Source: Zestosphaera sp. (GTDB lineage: Archaea; Thermoproteota; Thermoprotei_A; Sulfolobales; NBVN01). Taken from it: a stretch of DNA of 64,000 bases. Under the pieces are notes generated by a model that saw only the letters and a list, made by a program, of their open reading frames with translations, was not told the origin of the DNA and ran no database searches. The position numbers were made by a program, and so were the translations under genes. This document shows, in pieces, positions 51,784-60,369 of this stretch (position 1 is the stretch's first letter; the number at the start of each line of letters is the position of its first letter). The stretch is from NCBI GenBank assembly GCA_038727705.1, contig JAVYVJ010000002.1:114012-178011 (forward strand). The letters run 5' to 3'.

Positions 51784-52638
51784 ATGGACGGTTTTGGCGA
51801 CTTCCTGTGGTTGTTCTTCATACTGTGGCTCTTCACTTCATTCATGTATCCCCAGCTAAGGTACTCCTCACTCAGGAATGCGAGGTCCTCGATAATAAAG
51901 GCTCTGGAGAGCGCGTACAACTCTAAGGTTATAACGCTTATCCATAGGCATGAGAGGATCAGCCTCTTCGGCATACCCCTCTACAAGTTTATCGACATCG
52001 AGGACTCGGAGGACGTGCTGAGGGCCATAAGGTCGACGCCCCCCGACAGAGGGTTGATGCTGATAATGCACACCCCGGGCGGTCTGATGCTTGCAGCCTC
52101 TCAGATAGCGCTCGCCCTCAAGAGGCATCCGGGCAGGAAGATCGTTGTGGTGCCGCATTACGCAATGAGCGGCGGAACTCTAATAGCACTTGCTGCAGAC
52201 GAAATATGGATGGATCCGGACGCGGTGCTCGGACCTGTAGACCCGCAGATAAGCACTCAGACAGGCTCGCTGCCAGCACCCTCGATAGTTAAGGCAGTTA
52301 GGGAGAAGGGGGTCGATAAAGTCAGTGACGAGACCCTGGTTCTAGCCGACATAGCTGAGAAGGCGCTGAACCAGACGAAAGACCTTGTGGCGAAGTTGTT
52401 GGACGGCAAGTTACCTCAGGACAAGGTTGAATTGGTTGTGGAGAGACTGGTTATGGGCAGATACACTCACGATTGGCCCATAACGGCTGAGGAGCTCAGG
52501 GAGCTAGGTCTTAACGTGAAGACCGAAATCCCTCCAGCAGTCTACAAGCTGATGTCGCTGTACCCGCAGGAGGCGGCCAGGAGGCCTGCGGTCGAGTACC
52601 TTCCGGCAACGCCACACAGGTCTGGAGTTCAGCAGTAG
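51784..52638 (+). CDS. membrane-anchored serine protease-like protein (SDH/ClpP-related)
   Basis: 284 residues, PF01972 type. One N-terminal helix (about 6-23), then a ClpP-crotonase fold: GLMLIMHTPGGLMLAASQIALAL, VVVPHYAMSGGTLIALAADEIWMDPDAVLGPVDPQ. The likely nucleophile Ser is in AMSGG. TATA-like TTATATATAT at 51761-51770 lies 23 bases before the ATG, so leaderless. Probably takes part in membrane protein quality control; that is inferred from relatives. Confidence 0.87.
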   Translation: MDGFGDFLWLFFILWLFTSFMYPQLRYSSLRNARSSIIKALESAYNSKVITLIHRHERISLFGIPLYKFIDIEDSEDVLRAIRSTPPDRGLMLIMHTPGGLMLAASQIALALKRHPGRKIVVVPHYAMSGGTLIALAADEIWMDPDAVLGPVDPQISTQTGSLPAPSIVKAVREKGVDKVSDETLVLADIAEKALNQTKDLVAKLLDGKLPQDKVELVVERLVMGRYTHDWPITAEELRELGLNVKTEIPPAVYKLMSLYPQEAARRPAVEYLPATPHRSGVQQ

Positions 52639-52714
52639 TTAATGCTGGTTTAACCTCAGAACCCCACGTACTACGGGATCAAGCGTGCACGATCGAGCAA
52701 CTGCTGGTTTGAAG

Positions 52715-52756
52715 CTTATATACATCTATCTATAGATATGTTGGTAGATAGATATG
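52715..52756 (+). promoter_or_regulatory. promoter with overlapping inverted repeat, probable PadR operator
   Basis: TATA element CTTATATA at 52715-52722 runs straight into ATCTATCTA (52724-52732), matched by TAGATAGAT (52745-52753) ending on the start codon of the PadR gene. A further near-palindrome, ACATCTATCTATAGATATGT, spans 52722-52741. A repressor bound here would cover the transcript start; autoregulation by the PadR protein is inferred. Confidence 0.6.
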
Positions 52757-53221
52757 ATTCCAGGCAGGATGGCGTTCAGGGGTTATATGAAGTTGGTCAC
52801 ACTCAACATTCTGAGGGGGCAACCGAAACACGCCTATGGATTGATTAAAAGTCTTGAGGACTTAGTCGGTATGAGGCCGAGTACAGGCGTCGTCTACCCG
52901 GTCCTCAGGAAGTCGATCCAGGAAGGCTTGGTGGAGGTCGAGATGTTGCGTGCTGAAGGCAGGGAAGTCAAGGTGTACAAATTGAGTGAAAAGGGTCTCG
53001 AGTATCTGAAGCTCCATGAGGGAGAGTTGAGGGAGGCTTTAAGACTCGCTGAGTCCTTCAGGAAGTTCAGGCAAGCTGGCTGTGACAGGCTGCTTGAGCT
53101 GGTGAGGGAGTTGGTGAAGGGTGCTGGAAGGTTAAGTGAGTCAGAGTTGATAGAGCTGAGGAGGGCTATAGCGGATTTTGAGACGAGGGTTCTCGAGATA
53201 CTGGCCTCCTCCAAGGTGTGA
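52754..53221 (+). CDS. PadR-family transcriptional regulator
   Basis: 155 residues. N-terminal winged helix (about 10-85) with LNILRGQPKHAYGLIKSL, RPSTGVVYPVLRKSIQEGLVEVE and the wing EGREVKVYKLSEKG, followed by a helical dimer domain. PadR repressors commonly control multidrug ABC exporters and their own operon; the exporter genes follow with four-base overlap. The start is fixed by the operator and the leaderless spacing. Confidence 0.9.
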   Translation: MIPGRMAFRGYMKLVTLNILRGQPKHAYGLIKSLEDLVGMRPSTGVVYPVLRKSIQEGLVEVEMLRAEGREVKVYKLSEKGLEYLKLHEGELREALRLAESFRKFRQAGCDRLLELVRELVKGAGRLSESELIELRRAIADFETRVLEILASSKV

Positions 53222-54216
53222 TGAGGATGGGTAGCGAGGCCGTCGTTGTTGAGGGGCTCGTCAAAAAGTTTAAGGAGGTGGTCGCGGTCGACAACATCTC
53301 CTTTAAGGTAGGGAAGGGGGAGATATACGGCCTGCTCGGCCCTAACGGGGCCGGCAAGACCACGACCATCCACATACTCACAACCCTGCTGAGGCCTACT
53401 TCAGGCAGGGCTTACGTAGCCGGCTACGATGTGGTGAGGGAGCCCGATAAGGTTAGGAAGGAGGTGGGCGTGGTTTTTCAAGACCCTAGCCTAGATAACA
53501 TGCTCACTGCGTACGACAACATGTACATTCATGGGAGGCTCTACGGGTTGAGGGGGGAGGGGTTGAGAAGGAAGATCTTCGAGCTGCTCAGGTTCGTCGA
53601 CCTTGAGGAGTTCGCCTACAAGCAGGTGAGGCACTTCTCCGGAGGCATGAGGAGGAGGTTGGAGATAGCCAGGTCCCTGATTCATGAGCCTGACGTCCTC
53701 TTCCTGGATGAGCCTACGCTGGGTCTCGACCCGCAGACAAGGGCTAGGATATGGGATTACATATTAAGCGTGAAGAAGGAGAAGGGCACCACAATAATCC
53801 TGACGACGCACTACATGGATGAGGCAGAGGAACTCTGCAACAGAATTTCCATCATGGATAGGGGGAAGATCATAGCGGAGGGAACGGCCGACGAACTCAA
53901 GTCGATGTTGGGCTCTGACGTCATATACGTGAGGTTCGACGCTCGCGCAGGCAACCCACCCCTCTGCATGGAGTCTGAGATTATTGAGAAGTGTGGAAGG
54001 GTCAGGGAGGACACGATCGAGTTGGTGGTCAGGGATGCTACTTCAGCAATACCTAAAATATTCGAGCTAGCCAACGGCGCTGGACTCAAGATAGTTGAAG
54101 TGAGCTACAGGAGGCCGACGCTTAACGAGGTCTTCATCCACCTGACGGGCAGGGAGCTAAGGGACTCGCTGGAGGAGGCGCCTATTCCACACGGCCCCAG
54201 AGGGAGGTGGTTCTGA
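53218..54216 (+). CDS. ABC-2 type exporter ATP-binding protein (DrrA-like)
   Basis: 332 residues. Walker A GPNGAGKTTTIH, Q-loop FQDPSLDNMLTAYDN, signature HFSGGMRRRLEIARSL, Walker B LFLDEPTLGLDPQT and switch THYMDEAEEL are intact. The C-terminal 90 residues form the DrrA-type regulatory tail. It pairs with the membrane protein encoded directly downstream. Internal Met codons at residues 2 and 4 are possible starts. Confidence 0.93.
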   Translation: MMRMGSEAVVVEGLVKKFKEVVAVDNISFKVGKGEIYGLLGPNGAGKTTTIHILTTLLRPTSGRAYVAGYDVVREPDKVRKEVGVVFQDPSLDNMLTAYDNMYIHGRLYGLRGEGLRRKIFELLRFVDLEEFAYKQVRHFSGGMRRRLEIARSLIHEPDVLFLDEPTLGLDPQTRARIWDYILSVKKEKGTTIILTTHYMDEAEELCNRISIMDRGKIIAEGTADELKSMLGSDVIYVRFDARAGNPPLCMESEIIEKCGRVREDTIELVVRDATSAIPKIFELANGAGLKIVEVSYRRPTLNEVFIHLTGRELRDSLEEAPIPHGPRGRWF

Positions 54217-54983
54217 TGGACGGATTCATAGTGATGACCTACAGACAGCTTAAGCGTTTTGTCAGCGCTAAGTCCAGGCTAGTGATGTCAGTCGTGAACC
54301 CGATCGTGTGGATTGTTTTCTTCGGCCTTGGATGGAGCAACGTCTTCAGTTTCCCGGGCGCCAGAGCGGTGTTCGGCGGGCTTGACTACCTAACATACCT
54401 GGCGTCAGGGATGGTCGCCATGACAATAATGATGGGTTCCTTCATCAGCGGCATTTCAGTCATATGGGACAAGCAGTTCGGCTTCCTTAAGGAAACTCTA
54501 GTAGCACCTACCTCCAGGGCCGAGGTGATATTAGGGAGAACCTTCGGCGACTCTCTAGTCACGGTGTTGCAGGGACTTATTATACTGGCTATAATGTACT
54601 TCGTAGCACCTCAAATACGCGTTGCGGGGGCGGTTCCAGCATTGGCGTACGGTATGGTACTCTCGATGGGGTTTACATCGCTCGGGATATCTATCTCGCT
54701 GAAACTCTCGAGCAGTGAGGGTTTTCAGATGATAGTGAATTTAATGACCATGCCGCTCATATTCATGAGCGGCGTCTTCTACCCGATAGAGAACATGCCT
54801 GAGTGGATGAGGACAGTAGCGTACGTCAATCCATTGACCTACGCCGTGGATGGGATGAGATATTGGTTGACAGGCGTCTCCAGGTTTGATCCCATAGTGG
54901 ATATAGGACTGTTAGGCGTTTTGACATCCGCTCTGCTACTACTGGCAATAAGAACCTACGTCAAGGCAACCATCGAAGACTAA
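54216..54983 (+). CDS. ABC-2 type exporter permease (DrrB-like)
   Basis: 255 residues, six membrane helices. VVNPIVWIVFFGLGWSNVF, GFLKETLVAPTSRAEVILGRTFGD and the late MTMPLIFMSGVFYPIENMPEWM are typical of ABC-2 permeases. ATG at 54216 overlaps the ATPase stop (TGATG) after a strong AGGGAGGTGG; GTG at 54207 is the alternative. Exports a drug, lipid or other hydrophobic compound, not identifiable. Confidence 0.9.
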   Translation: MDGFIVMTYRQLKRFVSAKSRLVMSVVNPIVWIVFFGLGWSNVFSFPGARAVFGGLDYLTYLASGMVAMTIMMGSFISGISVIWDKQFGFLKETLVAPTSRAEVILGRTFGDSLVTVLQGLIILAIMYFVAPQIRVAGAVPALAYGMVLSMGFTSLGISISLKLSSSEGFQMIVNLMTMPLIFMSGVFYPIENMPEWMRTVAYVNPLTYAVDGMRYWLTGVSRFDPIVDIGLLGVLTSALLLLAIRTYVKATIED

Positions 54984-55180
54984 AACGGTATCTCGTAACA
55001 ACTCCACAGGACATGCTAAGCTACAACTGAAAACTTTTCATAATTTTCGAGGCGTAATGCATCGCTAGGCCATACTCCCTCCAAGGGATCTCCCCAATAC
55101 GCCCGAAGTGTGTCGGGCTATTAATCTTCAGGAGAGTTGAGCTAGCCTCCGTTCCCCCAACCTCATGCCTGTGCTTGGGA

Positions 55181-55702
55181 TTAGTCATCGTGGTTGCTGA
55201 GCCCTTTAGTCATTAGGTATTCGGTCTCCTGAGTGTGGAAGTTCATCGCGGCCAGTTCTGACACCAGCAACCCCTTCGACGCATCCACGGGTATCACTAT
55301 CTCGCTTAGCCCCTCCTTAACGGCCGTCGTCTTGAGTTTGTAGACTATCTCGTTGAGCACTTTCGTCGCGTTGTAGGAGGAGAGGGCTACGTAATTGACG
55401 AAGAGCCTGCCGTTGCACGAGAACTCAACCACCCCTCTGACCCTCCTGCCAGATCTAACGAGGATTGCTTTCTCGCCCTTCAGATAACGCTTGTGAATGA
55501 TTCTCTGAACGTCCTCGATCAGATTGCTCCACCAGGTCGTCGGCCTTAACCTTAAGCGCTTCAGACCCTCTGCAGGTATTTCCTCCACCACATAGCGACC
55601 CCCTGGGCGGGTCGCGTTGATCCTGCGCGGATCGGCTGAGAACATCATCACTACGCCCTCAACAACGTAGCCCCTCCTCAAGTAGAAGTCGAGAGCCCTC
55701 AA
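55181..55702 (-). CDS. GNAT acetyltransferase, second part of a frameshifted double-GNAT gene
   Basis: 173 residues. It begins in the middle of a GNAT domain: RALDFYLRRGYVVEGVVMMF is the standard end of the N-terminal GNAT domain, and upstream of its ATG the same frame reads ESEGVKSLALSVKNWNL without a start. The rest is a second, weaker GNAT-like domain (ILVRSGRRVRGVVEFSCNGRLFVNYVAL). The first domain up to LLLDVIEGG is in the overlapping frame upstream, so a one-base loss (or two-base gain) near 55738-55746 split a protein of about 295 residues. Confidence 0.6.
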   Translation of the reverse strand: MRALDFYLRRGYVVEGVVMMFSADPRRINATRPGGRYVVEEIPAEGLKRLRLRPTTWWSNLIEDVQRIIHKRYLKGEKAILVRSGRRVRGVVEFSCNGRLFVNYVALSSYNATKVLNEIVYKLKTTAVKEGLSEIVIPVDASKGLLVSELAAMNFHTQETEYLMTKGLSNHDD

Positions 55703-56067
55703 GTTCCAGTTCTTAACGCTAAGCGCGAGGGACTTAACACCCTCCGATTCAAGCCTCCCTCAATCACGTCCAGCAGAAGCCCCCCAACACCACGGCTCCT
55801 AACATCCTCATCCACAGCAATGCTGTCAAGAAACGCCACCTCTCCACGCTTGAAGACCGTGGCGAAGCCGACCACAGAACCGTCCAACTCAACAACGACG
55901 ACCCTCTTCCTCCTAGACCTACTCCTAACCAGAGCCTCAAGCCACTCACGACCCACTTCATCCAGAGCCCCTAAGGCCTGCGAATATATCTCGAAAACCC
56001 TTCCCACATCACTGGGGCCTGCATCCCTGACTACGAACCCACCCGCACAGGCGGGTCCGTCAAGCAC
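55699..56067 (-). CDS. GNAT acetyltransferase, first part of a frameshifted double-GNAT gene
   Basis: 122 residues. GNAT core: FVVRDAGPSDVGRVFEIY, VVELDGSVVGFATVF, AFLDSIAVDEDVRSRGVGGLLLD with the acetyl-CoA loop RSRGVG. The chain then leaves the GNAT pattern after VIEGG and stops; the missing end is encoded in the other frame downstream. As encoded it lacks the last strands of the fold and is probably inactive. Confidence 0.6.
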   Translation of the reverse strand: MLDGPACAGGFVVRDAGPSDVGRVFEIYSQALGALDEVGREWLEALVRSRSRRKRVVVVELDGSVVGFATVFKRGEVAFLDSIAVDEDVRSRGVGGLLLDVIEGGLNRRVLSPSRLALRTGT

Positions 56068-56145
56068 TCAAACCACCATACTCTCAACGCACCACTACAT
56101 ATCTTTCTGTGTACCGAACCTAATAAGACTCACGATCTATGATGC

Positions 56146-57399
56146 CTATACATGCTTCTTAACTATGTCAATGAACTTCGCGGTGAAATTATCTAAGGTT
56201 AAGTCTCTAACCCGATCCGTGGACTTCATTGACAGGTATTCCCATAGTTTTCTATTGGTTAGGACGTCAAGAACCTTCTCGACAGCATCATCAGCGTCCC
56301 TGTACCCTAACCCGTGCTCACCATGCCTTACTATATCACTCCAAGCCCCGCCGGACTCATGCACAACTACTGGCAGTCCTCTGGACATAGCCTCAGCAAC
56401 GACTATCCCCCAGTGCTCGTTTATCGTTGAGTGAAGAAAGACCTTAGAGCGGTCCATCACTTTAGTTATGTCCCTGCGCGGCGCGTCGGGAATCAGGTAT
56501 ACGTCAGCATCTGCGTTTAAGCTGGTGGCGGTTTTGAAGCCTAGAGACTCGGCTAATTTAATTAACCTGGAAAGGTAATTCATGGAAGTCCTAGTACTCG
56601 CGCCTCCGAACACGTAAAGCTTAACACCCTTAACTTCCCGTCTTATCGAGGGAAACACTTCACCGATTACCCAGTGATACCTTTTCTCCTCACTAAACCT
56701 GCCGACCATTACGACTGAGTCCATCCTCGTGTCGAATGCCGGTATCTCATTCCCCGTGAGAATACTTAGAGCCGGAGGTAGTGGAGGATTAAGCACCTCT
56801 GGCTCCTCACCATAAATATCCTTAACAATATCGGCAGTCCAAGCCGAATTCGTTAGAACAACCGAGGCTACCTCAAACGGGTTCTCCCTGACATACCGGG
56901 GGGATATCTTTGTATAGAGCTTCCAATACACGTTTAAGGGGAACTTACCATATCTCTCGAGGATGTATGGATCCTCACCGTAGTAGAGTCCGCTCCCACG
57001 AAGTTTGGGATCAATCGACACCTCTAACGGGAAATGAATGTACTCGATAAGCTTCACTCCCCTCTTAACCACCTCTGGAATCAGAGGCTTATAAGCAGAC
57101 TCGTCAGTGAAGACCAATCCAGCGTTGTACTCACGTAACGCCTTCACACCGACATACCCAACCAACAATCTGAGATACAGTCCGAAAGCTTTCAACTCCA
57201 GGCGTGTTGAGTATCTAGTAAACCTGCTTAAGTCAATCCCATACCACTCAGGATATTTCTCAACATGAATGGTGACGGGCGATACAAGAACAGGGGTCAA
57301 GCCCATTAAGTCAAACGTGTGCGTGACTGAAGCGCAGACAAGTTGGCCTCCTCCAGGCCTGTTCCAGTAGTGATGGAGCACTAACGCACGCCTGCTCAA
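56146..57399 (-). CDS. GT4-family glycosyltransferase (ALG11-like)
   Basis: 417 residues, GT-B fold. LHHYWNRPGGGQLVCASV at the N-terminus, VVMVGRFSEEKRYHWVIGEV at the start of the donor domain, and INEHWGIVVAEAMSRGLPVVVHESGG with the E-x7-E motif that binds the nucleotide sugar. The EHWG form resembles eukaryotic ALG11-type mannosyltransferases. Likely acts in glycan assembly at the cytoplasmic membrane face. Upstream of it on the same strand is a GT2 gene, 78 bases away, perhaps one pathway. Confidence 0.87.
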   Translation of the reverse strand: MSRRALVLHHYWNRPGGGQLVCASVTHTFDLMGLTPVLVSPVTIHVEKYPEWYGIDLSRFTRYSTRLELKAFGLYLRLLVGYVGVKALREYNAGLVFTDESAYKPLIPEVVKRGVKLIEYIHFPLEVSIDPKLRGSGLYYGEDPYILERYGKFPLNVYWKLYTKISPRYVRENPFEVASVVLTNSAWTADIVKDIYGEEPEVLNPPLPPALSILTGNEIPAFDTRMDSVVMVGRFSEEKRYHWVIGEVFPSIRREVKGVKLYVFGGASTRTSMNYLSRLIKLAESLGFKTATSLNADADVYLIPDAPRRDITKVMDRSKVFLHSTINEHWGIVVAEAMSRGLPVVVHESGGAWSDIVRHGEHGLGYRDADDAVEKVLDVLTNRKLWEYLSMKSTDRVRDLTLDNFTAKFIDIVKKHV

Positions 57400-57477
57400 C
57401 TAGATCACAAACAAATTTATCCTAAACAGGTTTAAAGCTATGAAAATCGGAGGTTCCAGGTAATCACAACGGCTACG

Positions 57478-58407
57478 CTATCTATCATGTAACAAGCCGT
57501 AGAGCGTAGCGAGCAGTCTGGGCAGTGTATCCCTCCTCAATGCGATGCCCAGGGCTAAGGCGTATCTCACCGCTGAAACGCCTGCCTTCAACCTCCTTAA
57601 CCTCCGGAACATGGCCACCCGATCATAGTGCAGCCAGAATGTATCCCAAAAACCCCTGTGCCTAGTAAGGGAGTCATTGTGCTCGATATGCCACACTATG
57701 GGCGATATTTCCTTATCCACTACCTCATAAGTTTTGAAACCCTTCAAAACACACCAATAGGCCACCACGCTCTCGAACCAGAAACCTTTCCTACTTCCTT
57801 TGTAGAGGGCTGAGAGGTGAAGATCCTTGATAAGTGAAGTCCTTAAACCCATGTTCGCTCCGCATAACAAAACCGATTTACGAACGCCATCATTGCATAT
57901 TTTTTCACCCGCAAAACCTGAAGCAGATATCCATCCACAGTAGTCCCTAAGTTCGGGTAAAGGCTCACGGTGTGGGGCGCTTCTAGTCTGCACCTTTATA
58001 AAGAATGGCACCTCGGACTTAATTAGCCTATCGTTATTTAGAAATGCTTTATAAACAAGGCCCGTTAAACCGGCCGCGTCGTCTTTCTCGCTGAACAACC
58101 TCTCATACCTCAACACCCATTCCTCATGAGCTACAGCATCGTCATCTAGGAACAAAACTACGTCTCCTGATGCGTTCAGATAACCCAACTCAACCGCGTC
58201 TGTAACGTTACCGCTAGAGTTCTGGTATATTACCCTTAGCGGTAAGGCTTTCTTAAATCTTGAAATCACTTCTTCACTCCCGTCATTGCAGGGTTTCAAA
58301 ACGATTAAGACTTCGTCGGGCGGTCGTTTCTGGTGTGCTAGGCTGTCGAGAGAGTAGCACAGAGCCCATTCCCTACAGTGCGTGAGTACCAGTACAGAGA
58401 TCCTCAC
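57478..58407 (-). CDS. GT2-family glycosyltransferase
   Basis: 309 residues, GT-A fold. SVLVLTHCREWALCYSLDSLAHQ, PDEVLIVLKPCNDG, then ASGDVVLFLDDDAVAHEEW with the DDD metal-binding motif near residue 88. No C-terminal membrane helix pair is obvious, but a basic tail (RRLRRLKAGVSAVRYALALGIALRRD) may associate with the membrane. Probably the first gene of a two-gene glycosylation unit with the GT4 enzyme. Codons are more A/T rich than in neighbouring genes. Confidence 0.87.
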   Translation of the reverse strand: MRISVLVLTHCREWALCYSLDSLAHQKRPPDEVLIVLKPCNDGSEEVISRFKKALPLRVIYQNSSGNVTDAVELGYLNASGDVVLFLDDDAVAHEEWVLRYERLFSEKDDAAGLTGLVYKAFLNNDRLIKSEVPFFIKVQTRSAPHREPLPELRDYCGWISASGFAGEKICNDGVRKSVLLCGANMGLRTSLIKDLHLSALYKGSRKGFWFESVVAYWCVLKGFKTYEVVDKEISPIVWHIEHNDSLTRHRGFWDTFWLHYDRVAMFRRLRRLKAGVSAVRYALALGIALRRDTLPRLLATLYGLLHDR

Positions 58408-58533
58408 GTGAGCCCCGCGCTAAATTACTTGACCGTAATAAATAAATTTCAAATCTCAAGCCTATAGGTGCAAAAGGGAAAGTTAAAATAACGGTTGCGA
58501 AACGCAAACCCCCCTATAGGGGACCTATACATG
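58408..58533. other. intergenic DNA between GT2 and M20 genes
   Basis: A/T-rich; TAATAAATAAATTTC at 58436-58450 gives the minus-strand promoter of the GT2 gene (AATTTATTTATTA). No gene seen. Confidence 0.4.
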
Positions 58534-59889
58534 TCAGTCTGGCAAACTCATAAGCTCTCTAGCTACCCCAACATAGAATCTCGGCAGTAGTCGTAGGGTG
58601 TTGATGTCGACCCACTCGTCGGGACCGTGTACGTTCCCGCCTTTAGGTCCGAAGTCCATGCTCTTGACGCCGAGCGGCGTGAAGTACCTTGAGTCTGAGG
58701 CGCCAGCCCCCTCCACAGGCGACGCCCTCACGCCCATGCTCTCGAGGAGTTTGAGGGACGTCTTGACCAGCCCGTCATCCGGAGAGAGGTATAGGCAACC
58801 GCTGCTTCTCTCGCCGTGGACCTCTAAGCTAACTTCAGGGCCTACCTCAGAGGCCACGCGTTCTAGGGCTTCCCTGACGACCCCGGTCTCGTTGGTCATC
58901 GCCCTCACATCCACCTCGACCACGTGCCTGCCCTCCCCGTCTAGGTAGTACATGTTTGGCGTTATCGTCACCCCGTAGTCGCTGTGCAGGGATGTCTGGA
59001 CTGGAGTTCTGCTTAACGGCATGAGGAGATGAAGGACTTCAGTTAGGCCGACGTCGGCCTCGACCTCGCCGCCCTCCCCGGAGGGGTCTGCGTACTCAAC
59101 CATTACTTTGGACGGCAGCACGTTCGACTTTACGAAGGTCCCTTCGACACGGGTCGCCAGTAACCACGGGTTAGACCTCATGAAGTGTGAGGCCGCTATG
59201 AATGGATGAGTGTCGACTCCGGGGATGAAGTATGCTGCGTGCCTGGTCGGCGTCACCGGAGTCCTCACCTCGAACTCAACTTTCCTTAACGCTCCAGACA
59301 CCTTGACAGTTTTTCTCGCGGCTTTAACAAGCGCTTTAAATGACTTCCTCCGCCTCACTATAGGACTCATGAGGGAACCATCGCAGTTGATTAGGTATTT
59401 TGGTAGTGAGTTTTCTTTGGCTAGCTTTTCAGCCAGTGCCTTAGCGCCGTGGACACCCCCTACCTCCTCATCCGTCGTGAAGGCGTAGAGGACTCTGCCT
59501 CTAAGGCCTTGCTCCTTCAGCCTCTTCAGAGCCAGCATCACCCCCACAACGTTGCCCTTATCGTCTGCAACACCCCTCCCGAAGGCCTTATCCCCGACCA
59601 CAGTGAGTTTGAAGGGGTCGTGAGTCCACTCCTCCCTTACTGCCGGAACCACGTCTAGGTGCGCCATGAACATGATGAGCGGCTCCCCCCTGCCGACCTC
59701 GCCGTATATCGTGTAGTAGCCGTTGACCTCAAGGAGGGAAGCGTCCAGACCCCAACCCCTCAGCAGGTCCTCAACCAAGTCGATCACAGCCCTTCCTGGC
59801 TTCAACCCCCTGACGGGATCGTTGGTCGTGTCTACACTGACTAGTGAAGCTAGAAGGTCCAGCACGTCCTCACTCAAGCAGGACATCAC
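58534..59889 (-). CDS. M20-family metallopeptidase (dipeptidase/deacylase)
   Basis: 451 residues from ATG at 59889; an upstream ATG at 59943 would add 18 residues that do not match the family. Zinc ligands: MFMAHLDVVPA (His), GRGVADDKGNVVG (Asp), FTTDEEVGGVHG (Glu, and the catalytic Glu), and the last His in GGNVHGPDEWV. The middle lid domain (about 190-320) is present. Likely splits di- and tripeptides or deacylates amino acids. Divergent from the aIF1 gene. Confidence 0.88.
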   Translation of the reverse strand: MMSCLSEDVLDLLASLVSVDTTNDPVRGLKPGRAVIDLVEDLLRGWGLDASLLEVNGYYTIYGEVGRGEPLIMFMAHLDVVPAVREEWTHDPFKLTVVGDKAFGRGVADDKGNVVGVMLALKRLKEQGLRGRVLYAFTTDEEVGGVHGAKALAEKLAKENSLPKYLINCDGSLMSPIVRRRKSFKALVKAARKTVKVSGALRKVEFEVRTPVTPTRHAAYFIPGVDTHPFIAASHFMRSNPWLLATRVEGTFVKSNVLPSKVMVEYADPSGEGGEVEADVGLTEVLHLLMPLSRTPVQTSLHSDYGVTITPNMYYLDGEGRHVVEVDVRAMTNETGVVREALERVASEVGPEVSLEVHGERSSGCLYLSPDDGLVKTSLKLLESMGVRASPVEGAGASDSRYFTPLGVKSMDFGPKGGNVHGPDEWVDINTLRLLPRFYVGVARELMSLPD

Positions 59890-59954
59890 CTCGCAATATT
59901 CATGGCAGGGGCTAATATGCTTCATCACCCTCATCGGAGGCACGGCCCTAAACC

Positions 59955-59962
59955 TTTATAAG
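59955..59962 (+). promoter_or_regulatory. TATA box of the aIF1 gene
   Basis: TTTATAAG, about 37-44 bases ahead of the ATG at 59999; GGTGTGAG just before the ATG is the likely ribosome binding site. Confidence 0.55.
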
Positions 59963-59998
59963 CCCTTGTTTGAGGTATTACATGCAGTAGGGTGTGAG

Positions 59999-60331
59999 AT
60001 GAGCAAGAAGGGCAAAGTCGATATAACCTCCCTGTGCGGCGGGCTTCCGGAGGAGCTCTGCGTTCAGTTAGGCGCTGAAGAGCAGCTCGTTAAGATCAGG
60101 CTTGAGAGGAGGAAGTTCGGCAAGGAGGTAACGATCATTGAAGGCATAGATCCCTCCACGTACGACCTGAGGAAGGTGGCCTCAGTCCTTAAGAGCAGGC
60201 TGGCTACAGGAGGCACGGTGAAGGACAACCACATAGAGATTCAGGGGGACCAGAGGCAGAAGGCAAGGAACATACTTGTGGAGGAGTTCGGCATACCTGC
60301 TGAGAGCATAATATTCATAGAAGCTGAGTAA
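59999..60331 (+). CDS. translation initiation factor aIF1 (SUI1 family)
   Basis: 110 residues from ATG at 59999; the open frame runs further up but crosses the promoter. SUI1 features: LCGGLPEELC, VKIRLERRKFGKEVTIIEGID, LKSRLATGGTVKDNHIEIQGDQ with the conserved Gly-Gly-Thr. Guides start-codon choice on the small ribosomal subunit. Single-gene transcript. Confidence 0.94.
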   Translation: MSKKGKVDITSLCGGLPEELCVQLGAEEQLVKIRLERRKFGKEVTIIEGIDPSTYDLRKVASVLKSRLATGGTVKDNHIEIQGDQRQKARNILVEEFGIPAESIIFIEAE

Positions 60332-60369
60332 ACCGGTTTTAAGGTTTTAATTATGGGCTGAAACGACGT

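Noticed and set aside
59723-60331. 202-residue form of aIF1
   Set aside because: The first 92 residues are antisense to the M20 peptidase gene and include the aIF1 promoter; homology begins at 59999.
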